This document shows positions 13,314-24,605 of a stretch of 64,000 bases of DNA, piece by piece. This stretch comes from Glandiceps talaboti (taxonomy: Eukaryota > Hemichordata > Enteropneusta > Spengelidae). Location of the stretch: positions 1,751,001-1,815,000 of the forward strand of contig NC_135554.1 of assembly GCF_964340395.1 (NCBI RefSeq). Direction: 5' to 3'. Under the pieces are notes generated by a model. It ran no database searches. It was not told where the DNA came from and saw nothing but the letters and a program-made list of their open reading frames with translations. Made by a program: the position numbers and the translations under genes. Numbering within the stretch: the first letter of the stretch is position 1; each line of letters starts with the position of its first letter.

Positions 13314-14834
13314 TATTATATATAACTCGGTGAGTATCAATCTGCTAATCTGCTAAGACAGTGCTCTATACCGCAGTGGCAGAGCGTATATTATATATAT
13401 ATATATATATTTCATCCATGAAAGGTGAAATATGATCGAGGGGGAAAGCCATGAGGTCTAGCTGAAGCACAGACCCTACTTTCGTGCAGTGTCTATGACT
13501 AAGTCATCTCCACAAGTCCTGATATTATAAATAGCAGTCTATCAGAGAAGGCAGTTGTCAGCTAGTACAAACAAACAACAATGGCTTATTTTTTTCATGC
13601 AAATTTAGCTTGAGAAGGGGCTTGTAAAAATAACCACTGTAATATGTGAATGACAATGTCTATGCACTCATCTAACACATAATTATCATAAAGCCAATAC
13701 AGCAGTGATATTCCCATCAGTACTGAGCATAAATCCTGGAGACATATCACCCTATGAACTGAGTAACTGAAACAAACATTCAACTACTAAGTATAAGAAT
13801 CTTTCTTTTGGCATCATTCATGGGAAATGTTCCAAGCTTAGTTGCCTTTTTGTGAGAAATAAATATAACTTACAGTAGTACAAAGAGGTATGATCATTCT
13901 GAACACTGAACACAAAGATTGCAATGTGATTTAAAATGCAACATAGACAGTGTATTGGGGTCACATTATTAGTATTAGCAAACAGCAGATATGCATAGAA
14001 ATGAAAAACGAATACAATGTGCAAACACTGAGTCGTATCTAAATCCTCAGTAAGTACATATACTAACATTCCAACCATGTATGCATATCCTAGAGGTAAT
14101 GGGTTATTGAATAGTTTACCATGCCTGCATACATTGCCCAGCTAGCCCACAACATGTAAATGTTAGTTCAAAGGAATTTTGTAAAACTTTTGCTCGACTG
14201 TAATTTTGGACAAACTAATCCCCCCCACCCTTCCCAACTAGCGACCTTCGGTTGCCTTAAACAGTGTGTTTAATATCCGTAGGGATCTAACAGCAATACT
14301 AGATTCAAAGATGATACCGATTACAGTCATCATTGTGTGATACTTGAAAAGGAGACGGCGCAAATACACAACACAACAACGTACAGTATCCTATATCAGT
14401 GTTATGTTATCACAGTAGCTTATGAGTACGCGAGTCGAGTATCTGTGGATGTCGTCCCCCCCCCCTACACGTTTCAAAATTTTGTAATCCCTAATTGACA
14501 CGTTTCACTGGTTCTGGCGCTGTTGAATATTCTTGGTACTCGAACGAAAAATAGGATAAAACAGAGAAAGGAAACTTGATCATGAGTAACGTAACGATAG
14601 TATATCCTACACTACAAACACGTGCCATTATGTGGTCAAAACAACTTACCAGTCTATCAGGAATTTTGCAACTTCACGATTGGTTTTAAGGTTACAATCT
14701 TGACATATTTCTTTCCAACGATGTATTTCCCCACGAATGTTGATTTTACCTTCGTTTTCCCGAATCTGGGCTCGTTTCTTTCCTGATGACGTTAGCTTTG
14801 GCCGTGGCATCGTGTTCTTGACTGCGTCACTCAT
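5133..14834 (-). CDS. DDE transposase, Kolobok-like, 13 exons, intact
   Basis: Exons on the minus strand: 14834-14650, 12571-12437, 12320-12096, 11773-11711, 10431-10333, 9846-9518, 9081-8812, 8582-8346, 7799-7723, 7201-7097, 6636-6422, 5946-5782 and 5382-5133. Lengths sum to 2355 nt (784 aa) with every junction phase matching. The N-terminus has an RWKEI...[10 protein letters not shown] helix typical of DNA-binding arms, then a basic GSKKRKIE motif (possible NLS) and an Asp tract from a GAT microsatellite. The catalytic core follows: D437 in DGRMDSPG, D505 in [10 protein letters not shown], then [18 protein letters not shown], then [13 protein letters not shown], and LETF around E651/E653 as the likely third acid, then [14 protein letters not shown]. 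No THAP domain is seen, although many Kolobok proteins have one, so the superfamily name is tentative. The donor of the sixth exon (after 9518) is weak (GTTGAT) but is the only one that keeps frame. Confidence 0.85.
8658..8782 (-). mobile_element. Short internally deleted Rep-A element in a transposase intron
   Basis: On the minus strand it begins TTTTTAGCACAACTGAACTG, passes through the GGGATCGCCCGG and GTGTAAACAACTT blocks, and ends CAGTTGTGCTACAATGCC followed by ATTGGCGGTATTTTT. Those are the two ends of the Rep-A family (compare 55334-58690) with the middle missing. Confidence 0.75.
10611..11050. repeat. Intronic tandem repeats and poly-G run
   Basis: Two imperfect copies of a unit of about 140 bp (from about 10785 and 10925) share ATTGGATCRTATCA...ATGTATG and CAAACTTTGAA blocks. 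They are preceded by a short duplicated TTGTGTCTCCTCGTTGGACAT motif and a run of about 19 G. No coding content. Confidence 0.7.
12780..13110. repeat. Diverged copy of the 19318-19661 MITE family
   Basis: Blocks TTTTTTACGTATT...GAAAAATAATGAAAT and GACATCAACTTGAAAG match the element at 19318-19661 at moderate identity. Ends are not clear. Confidence 0.5.
13215..13410. repeat. (TA)n tract with GAGTATCAATCTGC palindrome module
   Basis: A TA tract of about 105 bp is followed by GAGTATCAATCTGCTAA...AGACAGTGCTCTATACCGC and then more TA. The same TA-plus-palindrome pair occurs at 36815-37155, so it is one repeat family. Confidence 0.75.
13411..14649. other. Transposase intron 1, remainder
   Basis: No exon or repeat family is recognised. 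Poly-C runs occur at about 14221 and 14457. Confidence 0.5.
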
Positions 14835-15097
14835 CAACAAACTCCGACCACAACATTTGAGAAATAGAGCATGCGCAGTCTACTTTGATATCGCACTGAC
14901 GTCATAGGTCGTTTAAAGGTCGATGTATTCTTGCGCGGCATTTGAATGTTTACAATTTTAAAAGCAACGTTGTTAATAATCTTTAATAATCATTTTATAT
15001 ATTTATGGAAGGTTGTTTGGCTTTGAACACGAGGTCATTCTACATGCTATGCCATGTGTAAAAGTAAAATCATATTGAAAAAAAGAACAAAAATAGT
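14835..15097 (-). promoter_or_regulatory. Presumed promoter of the transposase gene
   Basis: Non-coding stretch between the first transposase ATG and the right inverted repeat. It contains CTGACGTCATAGG near 14897, matching the CRE-like motif at the opposite end of the element. Confidence 0.4.
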
Positions 15098-15119
15098 AAA
15101 AAAATAGTCCCCGTTGCAG
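15098..15119 (-). repeat. Right terminal inverted repeat
   Basis: Exact reverse complement of 1-22. TTAA follows at 15131-15134. Confidence 0.9.
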
Positions 15120-15254
15120 ATAATATACCTTTAATGATACTTTGACATTGAAAAGTGTTTTCTTCACAGTACATATTTCATTTAGTTGTTCGCACATTTT
15201 ATGCAAAATTTAGAACTTTATTTTTGATTCCTAAACGTAACTTTGCCTTCTGAC

Positions 15255-16054
15255 ATGTCACTGTACAAAACTGGTGTAGTGTCAACAATCTTGAACTGAA
15301 TGTGAACAAAACCAAAGAATTAATCATCGATTTTAGGGAGGGCAATATGCCTCGTGCTCCGATTAACATCAATGATAGAACAGTTGAAATTGTTTCTATA
15401 TTTAAGTTTCTAGGCATTAAACTTTCCAATCGTTTGTCTTGGCAAGCTAATACTGATAAAGAAGGCACAACAACGTCTATATTTTCTGAGGCGTTTGAAG
15501 AAAATTGGCATGAGTAATTCCATTTTAGTCAACTTTTATCACAGTGTTATAGAGAGTATTTTAACATATGCTATCACAGTCTGGTTCAATAATATATCCA
15601 AGGATGAATTGAATACTCTTGAGCGGGTTGTGCGGACAGCACAAAGAATCATTGGCATAGAATTGCCATCATTACATTCCATTTATAAGTCACGTACTAT
15701 GCACAAAGCAAAAGCCATTATTCAGGATTCTAGCCACCCAGCACATGATTTCTTTAAACTTTGACCCTCTAGTAGGCGGTATAGGACCATCAGAACAAGA
15801 ACAGAACGTTTTAGGAAGAGTTTTTTTTATCCATCTGCGATCCGTATTTTAAACCGAACATAGACATCTACCGCCTGTTTTAATATAACTTGTCTTAATA
15901 TTGTATTTCAGTATCGTGTGTTTTATTGTCTGTTGTGTCATTCTTTTATATTCTTAGTTTTATTCCCGCTTTGTTTTTTTTATGAGCTCGTGTGAAAAAT
16001 CAATTTCCAATGCTTTGTTAGCATATGGCAAATAAAGTTATTATTATTATTAAT
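15255..16054 (+). pseudogene. 3' end of an L2/CR1-like LINE (reverse transcriptase C-terminus)
   Basis: Translation shows LNVNKTKELIIDFR, FKFLGIKLSNRLSW, then after a frameshift near 15453 AQQRLYFLRRLKKIGMS, SVIESILTYAITVWF, RTAQRIIG, and after an in-frame TGA at 15762-15764 SSRRYRTIRTRTERF. This order is that of the thumb and C-terminal region of L2/CR1-type reverse transcriptases. The 3' end has AATAAA and a (TTA)n tail, as in that clade. It is 5'-truncated and dead. Confidence 0.85.
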
Positions 16055-16175
16055 ACTTTTGTTGCGTATTGATTAAACATAATTACAATGCTTAAAATGT
16101 TGACAAATATGGATTATTGAAGAAGTTATAAAATAAAGAACTTCCAAGCATATCAATCAGAGAGAGAGTTGTGGG

Positions 16176-16594
16176 TAAGATACCTACAGTGATGTGTTTC
16201 AAGTCCAACATGTGCAATGATTGTTCTCTTGCAGCTGTTACTAATGCAATTAGCATACATAATTTGAATGTGAAAATCTTTAAGGTAAGTGTCTTTACCG
16301 GCCAAACAGTTTTCAAAAAGTTCAAAACTATGGATACATCCCATATAGTCTGATATCTTTAGCATAGTTGGTCTCATATTAAAGACACCCTTCATAAATC
16401 TGATGAGCCCCTGAGTTGTACTACTTGTACATAGAGCTGATAAAGCCGATCTCGCTGTATTTAGGGTACTGTAACTCAGTCCAGAGCTAGAGTTATAAAG
16501 TTCAGTCAAAAAGTCCTGTTCAGTTATAGCTGGTTGAAATGGATTTGTTTGGATTTGATGACAAAACTGTATCCACTTCCTGGTGTATTTAGCA
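16176..16594 (-). pseudogene. Tyrosine recombinase fragment (DIRS/Ngaro/Crypton type)
   Basis: Minus-strand frames give KYTRKWIQFC, STLNTARSALSAL, RFMKGVFNMRP, then after a frameshift near 16320 ALVTAAREQSLHMLDLKH. The last segment corresponds to the region around the first catalytic Arg of eukaryotic tyrosine recombinases. The rest of the catalytic domain is missing. The family is inferred from motif order; which order of element it comes from is not decided. Confidence 0.55.
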
Positions 16595-16700
16595 CAACTG
16601 AACTGATAAGGTTCAGTAGTGCTATAGGCATGGCAAAGTGTCAGTCTGTGTGTGTGTAAACATCTTAAAGTAAAAAACTGCCAGACTGATTGCCATGACA
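16588..16700 (+). repeat. 5' end fragment of Rep-A
   Basis: TTTAGCACAACTGAACTG, GTTCAGTAGTGCTATAGGCA and GTGTAAACATCTTAAAGT are the first blocks of Rep-A; the remainder is absent. Confidence 0.7.
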
Positions 16701-19317
16701 GTCAGAACGCAGGTCGCGGAGAACAATAGGAGCCTATTAAACTTTGCGGGGGGTCTACAAGGATTAAAATTTGAATTTGCGCGTGACCCCGTATTATGGA
16801 ATTTCTCACAAAATAATCAAAATCACATGAATAAAGGGTATGATTCGATAAATTGTGAACTTATACATGTATTAATATATGATTTCACATGTTTCATGCG
16901 GAGTGAAAATGAGAATCCGACGACAAAGTACCGTGGTTGCCGACAGTGTTAACTCATTACGTATTCGATCAGCATGATATTGTAATTGTTAAACTCTCAC
17001 GTCCAAAAACAAATTTCGTATTGACTTCATATCGGAAAGGCCCTCTTTCAAACCGTGTACTTGTTTAGTAATGTCACTGTTTAGGTAGAAAGTGTTAATC
17101 GATAGCAATTGGGGCTACGTAAATTCTGCTAAATATTCGATATTTGACCTGAAAGCATCCCCCAACGATGACCTTTAAGTGTTTGTTATGGTTCTTCAAC
17201 AGTCTTCGCTTGTTCAGATATTCACTTCCTTTCTCTCTTTACATCATTGTGGGCGACTTTTATTACCATTTATTTATTGTTGCTCAATCTTCTCTTTTCA
17301 TGCCACAAGTTTTGTGGGCAATACTAATTGAAATAGCACATACTATTTGATTTATTCAATATTACACTTCAATGGACACAAGAATTACTAGGTAAATAGG
17401 ATGGTGTAGCTAAGAATTCTTTGTCAATATAATATATGGTCATATATGTACACACCTCTTTAATTTGAATATTGCTCCATAATGCAATGTTTTTGAAAAA
17501 CATGCTTTCGTAAATATATACTTATTTTAGGACATATTTATTTTCATTTCTTCTACTTCCATGTAACAAAGTAACAGATTGCAAATAATATGGATTCAAC
17601 ATCTAAAGATTTCAGGAAAATGTCAAGATACATCATATGCATTAATTTATGTGTTAGTTAAATCTCTCCCTTCTAAAAATTGAAGTGTCACTAAATCATT
17701 ACCCTTTGAGTGGTATCACTCTTATTATTCATCTACAATTCAGGATGTCATAATATTTAAGAAACTACAAAATGTTACAACATGTAATTTTATCACAAAC
17801 TCTGTTGCACAACAGCAACCATTACAAATCAAAATATGCACTTTCTTAGCAACTCTGTTCCTTCCTTCATCAGAATTCCAATTGCTAATATACATATGAT
17901 CTGCACTCATTCAGTTCCTCACCATCTCATACAAATACCATCATTATCTACCTCATCACTATCACATACACTTTCACAATCATATCTGGTCTATTAATAG
18001 TTTTCTGCATCTCTCCTGATAGTCTTTAGTCTTGTACATGTATTCTGTGTATACACCTGGACTGAATATAGCAAGACCCCTTGTTATTCATCTTTCATTT
18101 GCAACAATATAATTAATATTTTCTTCCTTAATTATCCCATACATGTACTAATTTTTGATTGTGAAAATTCCATCCGTAACTTGCCAATAGCTGCAGAGTA
18201 ACAGTGTCTACCCGTGCCCATTTTACTTCATGAATATGAAAATAAATGTGTTGTTCTACGTTGGTACTGAGCTGGAATCAAGGAGTCTTGTCAAAGTTAG
18301 TACACAGAAAAAACATTCTAACAATAAGGTTCTTTCCTGAAAAACATATACAGGTTAGCAGATCTTAAAATCCAGCTAAATGTATCTTCTTCAGTGTTTA
18401 TATGATAGTTTTGTCAAGGTATACCAATATCCTAGGAATAGTATCACAGGATGGTTGATATGGCTCCACTAGGTGGTAGTTAAATCTGGGTGAGAAAATA
18501 GCTTCACATGGATAACTACAGCCACAACACCTAGCTAACCTACAATACAAGGCTAAGTACAGTAACTAATACCAGGCTGATTACATCCATACTACTAGGA
18601 CAGTCAAAATCCCAGAATGATTCGGTGATTACAGAATGGGATTTCTTGTAAAGCTAGCAGCATTCAAAATGTAACTTCCATCAGTACAATCAGATCTGAA
18701 AGTACCATGTCTGCCCATTTCATGTGTCTCTTTTAGAAGTAGATATGTTGATCAGCTAAATTACACCATGATGTGACTCTGTGAGTTTTATGTCCATTCT
18801 CCTTCATAGCTGTCCCATGACATGTACTTCTTACATGATGGTAGTCAACATCTGCAGTATAAAAAAACACAATAAATGTCTCATCATGTTCACAATAATT
18901 CTTGGCCAAGTAAACTCAAAACAGTCACCTACACAAACATTATTTGTAACATTTGTAGATTTCATGGTCTGAGATTTTTGGAGATGATAATCTACTGTCT
19001 AGTATTTAATAAAATATTTCATGACCTCTATTTCACAGATCAAGTTGTTTTATAAACACTACATTCAATCAAATTGTTTACTTCAATTTCTCAATTTTAT
19101 AATGTCACACAAAAGTCATTGAACCCCGGAGACTTGCAACTCAAAGTGGCTTCCAATAATATGTGGTACATTGGCAGCATCACTAGTTTAAACACACTAA
19201 GACTACAGCAGAAAGTAATAACTATTATTTTAACATGTTGACATTGAACTACTAATTGATGTTTATAATTACATTTACAGTAAAGCAACATCTCAGACTC
19301 CACACCTCATTAGGCCT
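16701..19317. other. No recognisable feature
   Basis: AT-rich sequence without coding content, long inverted repeats or tandem arrays that I can see. It could be intron or UTR of a host gene. Confidence 0.5.
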
Positions 19318-19661
19318 AAAAAAATAATTGTTTGGTTCTGGTTACCCGACCCTAAACTAAATTTCTTTTTTTACGTATTTGAGAAAAAAATAATAAAATC
19401 GCAAAAACTGTGAAGTCTGATGAGAAATAGTGGGTGCGGAAACTGCCATCAACTTAAAAAGACACTCCAAAAATGCTCTTCCAATTTGTAATGGCTTTAC
19501 ATCTTATAAGAATAAATAAACAACACAGACAATTTTGAAAACAATGGAAAACCTGAACTAGACACTCACACAGAAAAAAATATATAATAAAATAAAAAAA
19601 AAATGTCTACCTACCCCACCTATTCTAAAATTTAGTGTAACTGGAACCACACAATTTTTTT
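19318..19661. mobile_element. 344-bp MITE with 9-bp near-perfect target duplication
   Basis: Imperfect inverted ends (AATTGTTTGGTTCTGGTTAC against AATTGTGTGGTTCCAGTTAC) are flanked by ATTAGGCCT (19309-19317) and ATTAGGTCT (19662-19670). Confidence 0.75.
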
Positions 19662-19670
19662 ATTAGGTCT

Positions 19671-20759
19671 TACATATACTGATTTAGACATGTAGAATTT
19701 CTAGGTATGCTATGTTTAAATGATTCAGTCTATGGGTTTCCTGCATACTACATTTCAATAGTCTGAATCTACATGCCATGGGATGATACATGATAATCAT
19801 AGTTTCTGTCTGTATTTGCTTGTGGAAACAAATAGAACTTCTGCCGTAAATAATTTACTATTTTACAACAATAACTTTTACACCATTCCATTTCACTTGG
19901 TTCCAGGTGTAAACAATTTAACTCGTTACCTTCTCTACGATGTAAATCTAGGTTCTATCCAGATAACTGTTTTGTGGCACTATTGAATCCAAAATTTTCC
20001 ACTGATAGTACAAACTTTCTACATGAGGCCTTAAATTGCAGGGAATAACACCATTTACAACTAAGACAGATGTGATCTTTAGTTTATTTATTTTATATAC
20101 ATGTACTTCATGTCCCATAAGCCAGAGGGCTGGATGTGGCTCTCTCTGTAAACCGAAAACCTTATAATTTTATAAGTCCATACAGGATACCTTAACAAGT
20201 AACACAACAGCATTAAAATTGCACATTAAAATATATTTCATTTCTTGGCATTAAATGCCATCCTCAAAAGTTTTATCTTGGGGAAACTAAAATTACAAGT
20301 GTTTCTTACATTGTTACTACCGGTACTGTACCTGTTGCTACCCCTAAATCGGAATCCCCCATACACGTAATGACAGTAAATCCAACACAGATATTAGGTG
20401 TATCACAATCATGGGTTAATGTTTTGGTAAAATAAAATGCTTGCTTTAAGTAGGAAAAAAAATTGAAAAACAAAAACTAAATATGAAAAAGTATAATGAT
20501 TGAAACTATTAATCACTCATAATAGATTCTTCTGTTTTAATACTGTAAATTAATTCCCATTTAAGTTTGAAAAATCATCCTAAATAAAGTTAATCAATAT
20601 CAGTCAAGTGAGTAAATAAATTAAACCAGAGAATGTGGACAAGTTAAAAATATAACAATACCTTATTGTTCTCCATAGATGATCAACAGCAGTGTGTCAT
20701 ATCAGTCATAACACTTTATAAAACATCACTGATACTATGTGATACTATACTAAAGTTTG
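19671..20759. other. No recognisable feature
   Basis: AT-rich, non-coding; no repeat boundaries seen. Confidence 0.5.
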
Positions 20760-20767
20760 GGCCACAC

Positions 20768-22588
20768 CAGTGTGTGAACTTAAGGGAAAATGACTACTGG
20801 TCATAAGGACCGACATGTAGCAAATACTGCTGGTCCTTAAGGAAAACTGCTGGTCCATATTCAATGCAGTTCACATTCACGACCTGTATCTACACCCCCA
20901 ATTACAGATTAAATGATTTTGAACTTTAACATGATACAACATATCTTTAGATATACTAAAGTAAAAGAGAGTACAACGAATTGTTTACTATCCACTATTA
21001 TTTCACCAATCTGTTCTTACAATTCGCAACCAAGTAATTTTTGACTGTGAGGAGATATTTTCATTTGTAACTATGAACCCAGAGACTATGAATATTCATT
21101 CTCGATTAATCTGTTCCTATACATGTAGACTATAGTGGCCTGAGACTGAATGTATTCATTCCATCATAGAAATACAGATCCATAGATTGTAGATAATATG
21201 GGTGAATGAATCAATAAATCTACATTATCTGCAATCTCTAAGAGCTCACAGTCCTCTCCTTACTTTCTGTACGATTCACTAAAATCTGAATCACATAATC
21301 CAAAGTCAGATTCATCGTCTGTGTCAACAGCTGATGTAGCTTTCCCACCCTTAGCAAACTTAGACCACAAATTCATCACAAATTCATCATAGCAGAAAGT
21401 TTTGTCGCATAACTATCCCTCTTGAAAACTGTGTATTTGCTTTTATTTCAATTTCCATCCACACAGTGACACGGAGCGGTTTCGTCTTCCTTCAGTCTTT
21501 ACAAATATGTACTGAAGGCCCCCCCCCCATAAAGCCCTGCCCGTATACCCTACCGTGGTGTATTGAGTATCGTCTCTGACTTTTTGTGTAAGAAATCTGA
21601 CCATGATGAAGAGAACTATGGCTAATCATGTCTTACAGTGCGAGTTTTTTTGACGTGGGAGCGTGATGTGTTGACTGGACTGTCCTGTGTCATCCACTAT
21701 GTACCCGTGTTTGGCATGATGCAGTATTTTTCCAGATACAACAATGGCAACAAAAATGCAACATTTCTAAGTTTATACGTTGATTACAACATAACAGGAC
21801 ATACATTATCATATACATCAAATTGACAGCAATCAGACTACGCATTTCCTTTACTGTTTTTACAAAAAAAAAACCTATCGTACTGGAGATATCTTACGAA
21901 GTGTACCTGCCTTCTTTATTAGTTAAAACGCCATTTTCAGAGTAGTTTATATGTTTTCCGTCAGTTTGTTTTGATCATGGCCTCACACATGGGGAACTCT
22001 GGTAAAACCCGCTAACATTTACCAGCTTTAATACCAGCCTTTAAAAACATTGTCTGTTCCGTCTTCTTCTTCGGAAGCTCATTTTCGCCTTCTAAATATC
22101 GCCACATACTTTATAAATACAACGTGGAACTGTCTCAAACACGTTAAAAGTTTCATACACGATGTAAAATAGACGTATGCGCTGAATGCGTAAGATGTGT
22201 CAGAATGTATAAGACGTTATGATTAGTCAAGACACAAATAATTCGACAAATCCAATCATGTGTTTGCTAACATAATTTCATAAAGTAAATGCTGTATGCT
22301 ACGTCAGATGTGGACATGATACATGTATCAACATTGACAACAACACATAGCAAGCTAGCTCTGTGTTGCTGTTGCTTGACTTGAACGAGATGTCGAGAGT
22401 AAAATAGGTAACACAATATCAGATTTATGTAGGTGAAATTGGATCTATCTTTGAATAAATGTTTTTATTTACTCCAAATTTCAACTGGTCAAAAGGACCG
22501 ATATGTTGTTGTAATTCTGAAAAACTGTCGGTCCGAACGGAAATCTGTTGGTCTCGGGCCGAAGGACCGGCGTTAATTTCGCACGCTG
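20768..22588 (-). mobile_element. hAT element, copy 1 (nonautonomous)
   Basis: Flanked by a perfect 8-bp duplication GGCCACAC (20760-20767 and 22589-22596). Ends are CAGTGTGTGAACTTAA and, reversed, CAGCGTGCGAAATTAA, the CAG-type termini usual for hAT. A near-identical copy of 1822 bp lies inverted at 56661-58482. Subterminal GGTCC/GGACC repeats are present at both ends. The only coding piece is one apparent first exon (21376-21264). Confidence 0.92.
21264..21376 (-). pseudogene. Orphan first exon retained in hAT copy 1
   Basis: An ATG opens MNLWSKFAKGGKATS..., followed by an acidic stretch (DTDDESDF), and runs 113 nt to a consensus donor (AA|GTAAGG). The same exon is intact at 57874-57986 in copy 2. 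No downstream exons are found, so the original gene is deleted. Function unknown; probably the N-terminus of the lost transposase. Confidence 0.45.
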
Positions 22589-22596
22589 GGCCACAC

Positions 22597-23511
22597 ACTT
22601 TAATGAAGTGGCATGTTAGTAAATGTGAAATCGAATCAGACCATTATTCTAGGGAAAAAAAGAAAGATGGAGACATGTCAGATTTTATAACTATGTTGTT
22701 CCCCCTGAGAGTCAACATCATTGTTACATAATCGCTAAAGATGGAAATTAATTGATGATCGGAAATGGCGGGGAAATTACTAATAATGGATCGATCATTT
22801 TAGCGGGAAATCATTCCAACACAATGATACACAGTACAAGATTGTTGTGGTTAGCAAATGCCACTAAAATTTATAAATAGGAGAACTTGCATCACATTCG
22901 ATGTGTGACGGTCTTGTTTATAGGTAGAAACAGCAAAATTAAATATATGATGAACAACATACAATTTCTCTAATGATTAAATTGAAAATTCGATAATCGA
23001 ACGCTTTCGTTTTACACTGTGCATCTCCACATGCCGGGTCATCTCACACTTTCAACACGGAATTTCCAAATCACTGTAAACCATTGGAAAGGTCGTGAAC
23101 CAAAGCGAAATTTCACAAATTGCATAACAAACAACTCAAAAGTATACCTGGATATATGGCATGTCATAGTTGTTTTTAGGACGCATTTGTTAACGCAAAA
23201 TATCGACCCGATAATTACGGATTTGATTTGCGTAAATGGCGATAAAACTTTTCGTAGGATTACATTCAAAACATCAAGATCGACCTAGATTTACAAAATA
23301 TCTACATAAAACCAATGAGAATTTATCGATGTAAAAATGTAGCAAGTACACAAACATGACAAATGCAGGATGTCTCAAATACGGACGGATGCTAAAGTGA
23401 TAGTACTCACCGGTCTGACCCCGGTTCTGGCCATCTTGTGACTGTAGTAAACATGCGCGAAAACCTGCGCAAGTGCATTTAACGGTCAAATCGCGTACCT
23501 GCGTTCCGACT
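22597..23511. other. Mostly unannotatable; one exon-like start
   Basis: No repeat family is recognised. On the minus strand, 23434-23411 reads ATG in good context followed by ARTGVRP and a consensus GTGAGT donor, below a CpG-containing stretch. It could be a first coding exon of a host gene, but no second exon is identified. Confidence 0.25.
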
Positions 23512-24320
23512 GCGATATTTGGTGGGTGTATCACCTTGGGTGTCTAGTTGAGAAATTGTTCAAATCAAAATTATCTTACCACCAGTGTGATTTTTGGTCA
23601 AAAAACTTAAACTCAAAAACTACTGAGCAGATAAGTCTGAAATTTGGTGGGAATATTCTTAGGGATGTTTAGATTAAGAAATGTTCATGACATGATGATT
23701 CCCTTAGTGATATGCAAATTAGGGCTAAAAATGTGTCTTTTTGGTCAAAACTGCAAAACTCCTGAGCAGATTGGGCTGAAATTTAAAGGGGATGCATTTA
23801 GGGATGTATGGACGAAGAAATATTAAGCATACAATGATTCCATGAGTGATATGCAAATTAGGTGTAAAAATGTTCATTTTTGGTCAAAACTTATATTTCG
23901 AAAAGTACTTAGTCAGTGAGACTGAAACTTGGTGAGATGTTTCTAGAAGTGTTTAATTCTGAAGATTTTCTTCAAAATATTTTGATACAATTGGCCCGAG
24001 CAACCATGACCACGCCCTTAACAACAACCAAATGGCAGTATATTTTGGTCAAATAACATCATCTGGTAGGCAATTGAGTAAACATTCAAAAATGTATGCA
24101 AATACCCCTAGCAACCTTGACCACGCCCATAGCAACACCCAAACAATGGTGTATTTCACAAAGATAATGGGGATTCTTAGACAAGTGAACAAACATTCAA
24201 AAGGTGCATGCAAATATGTCTAGCAACAAGACCACCCCATGGCAACAACCAAATGATCTCATGTACTGTAAAGATAACAGGGATTAATAGACAAGTGAAT
24301 AGATAGATGCCTACAGTTTT
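23512..24320 (+). mobile_element. Rep-A copy, truncated at both ends
   Basis: Contains the Rep-A blocks GATATTTGGTGGGTGTATCA, TTTTTGGTCAAAAAACTTAA, CATGACATGATGATTCC, GTGATATGCAAATTAGG and the tandem AGCAACCNTGACCACGCCC module. Both terminal sequences are missing. Confidence 0.75.
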
Positions 24321-24605
24321 CATTGGCAGATAATTTTATAATATCTTCATCTTCTGTCATTTGACTGCACAGCATCATATCATCATTAATACGAACACAG
24401 ACCCTTTTTGAAACCCTGCCTATATTTTGTTTTGTCTGGCTTTATTTCAAATATTTCAAGATATGTATGCTGTAGTCTTTCAGTTTTAGATGCCCAAACA
24501 GTTCCAGATGATCCAACGATCGTTTTGGGCTGGACAATGACAAAATGATTGTCATTAGCTGTTAGCAGATGTTCGGTATCATTGTCTATTTCCCCTTTCT
24601 TAAGT

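Larger units (their letters stand above)
1..15119. mobile_element. 15.1-kb two-gene DNA transposon (Kolobok-like)
   Basis: The stretch is bounded by a perfect 22-bp inverted repeat (1-22 against 15098-15119). Between the ends lie two spliced genes that point toward each other: a P2X7-C-domain protein from the left end and a DDE transposase from the right end. Both assemble without stop or frameshift, so the element looks young or active. The left end coincides with the window edge, so the true terminus may lie further left. On the right, TTAA occurs at 15131-15134, the duplication expected for Kolobok-type elements, which would put the end at 15130. The introns hold several smaller repeats. 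That this is one transposable unit is inference from the inverted ends and gene layout. Confidence 0.82.

Noticed and set aside
21638-21826. 62-codon frame identical at 21638-21826 and 57423-57611
   Set aside because: Identity only reflects the two near-identical hAT copies; composition is not convincing and it lies on the strand opposite the retained exon.
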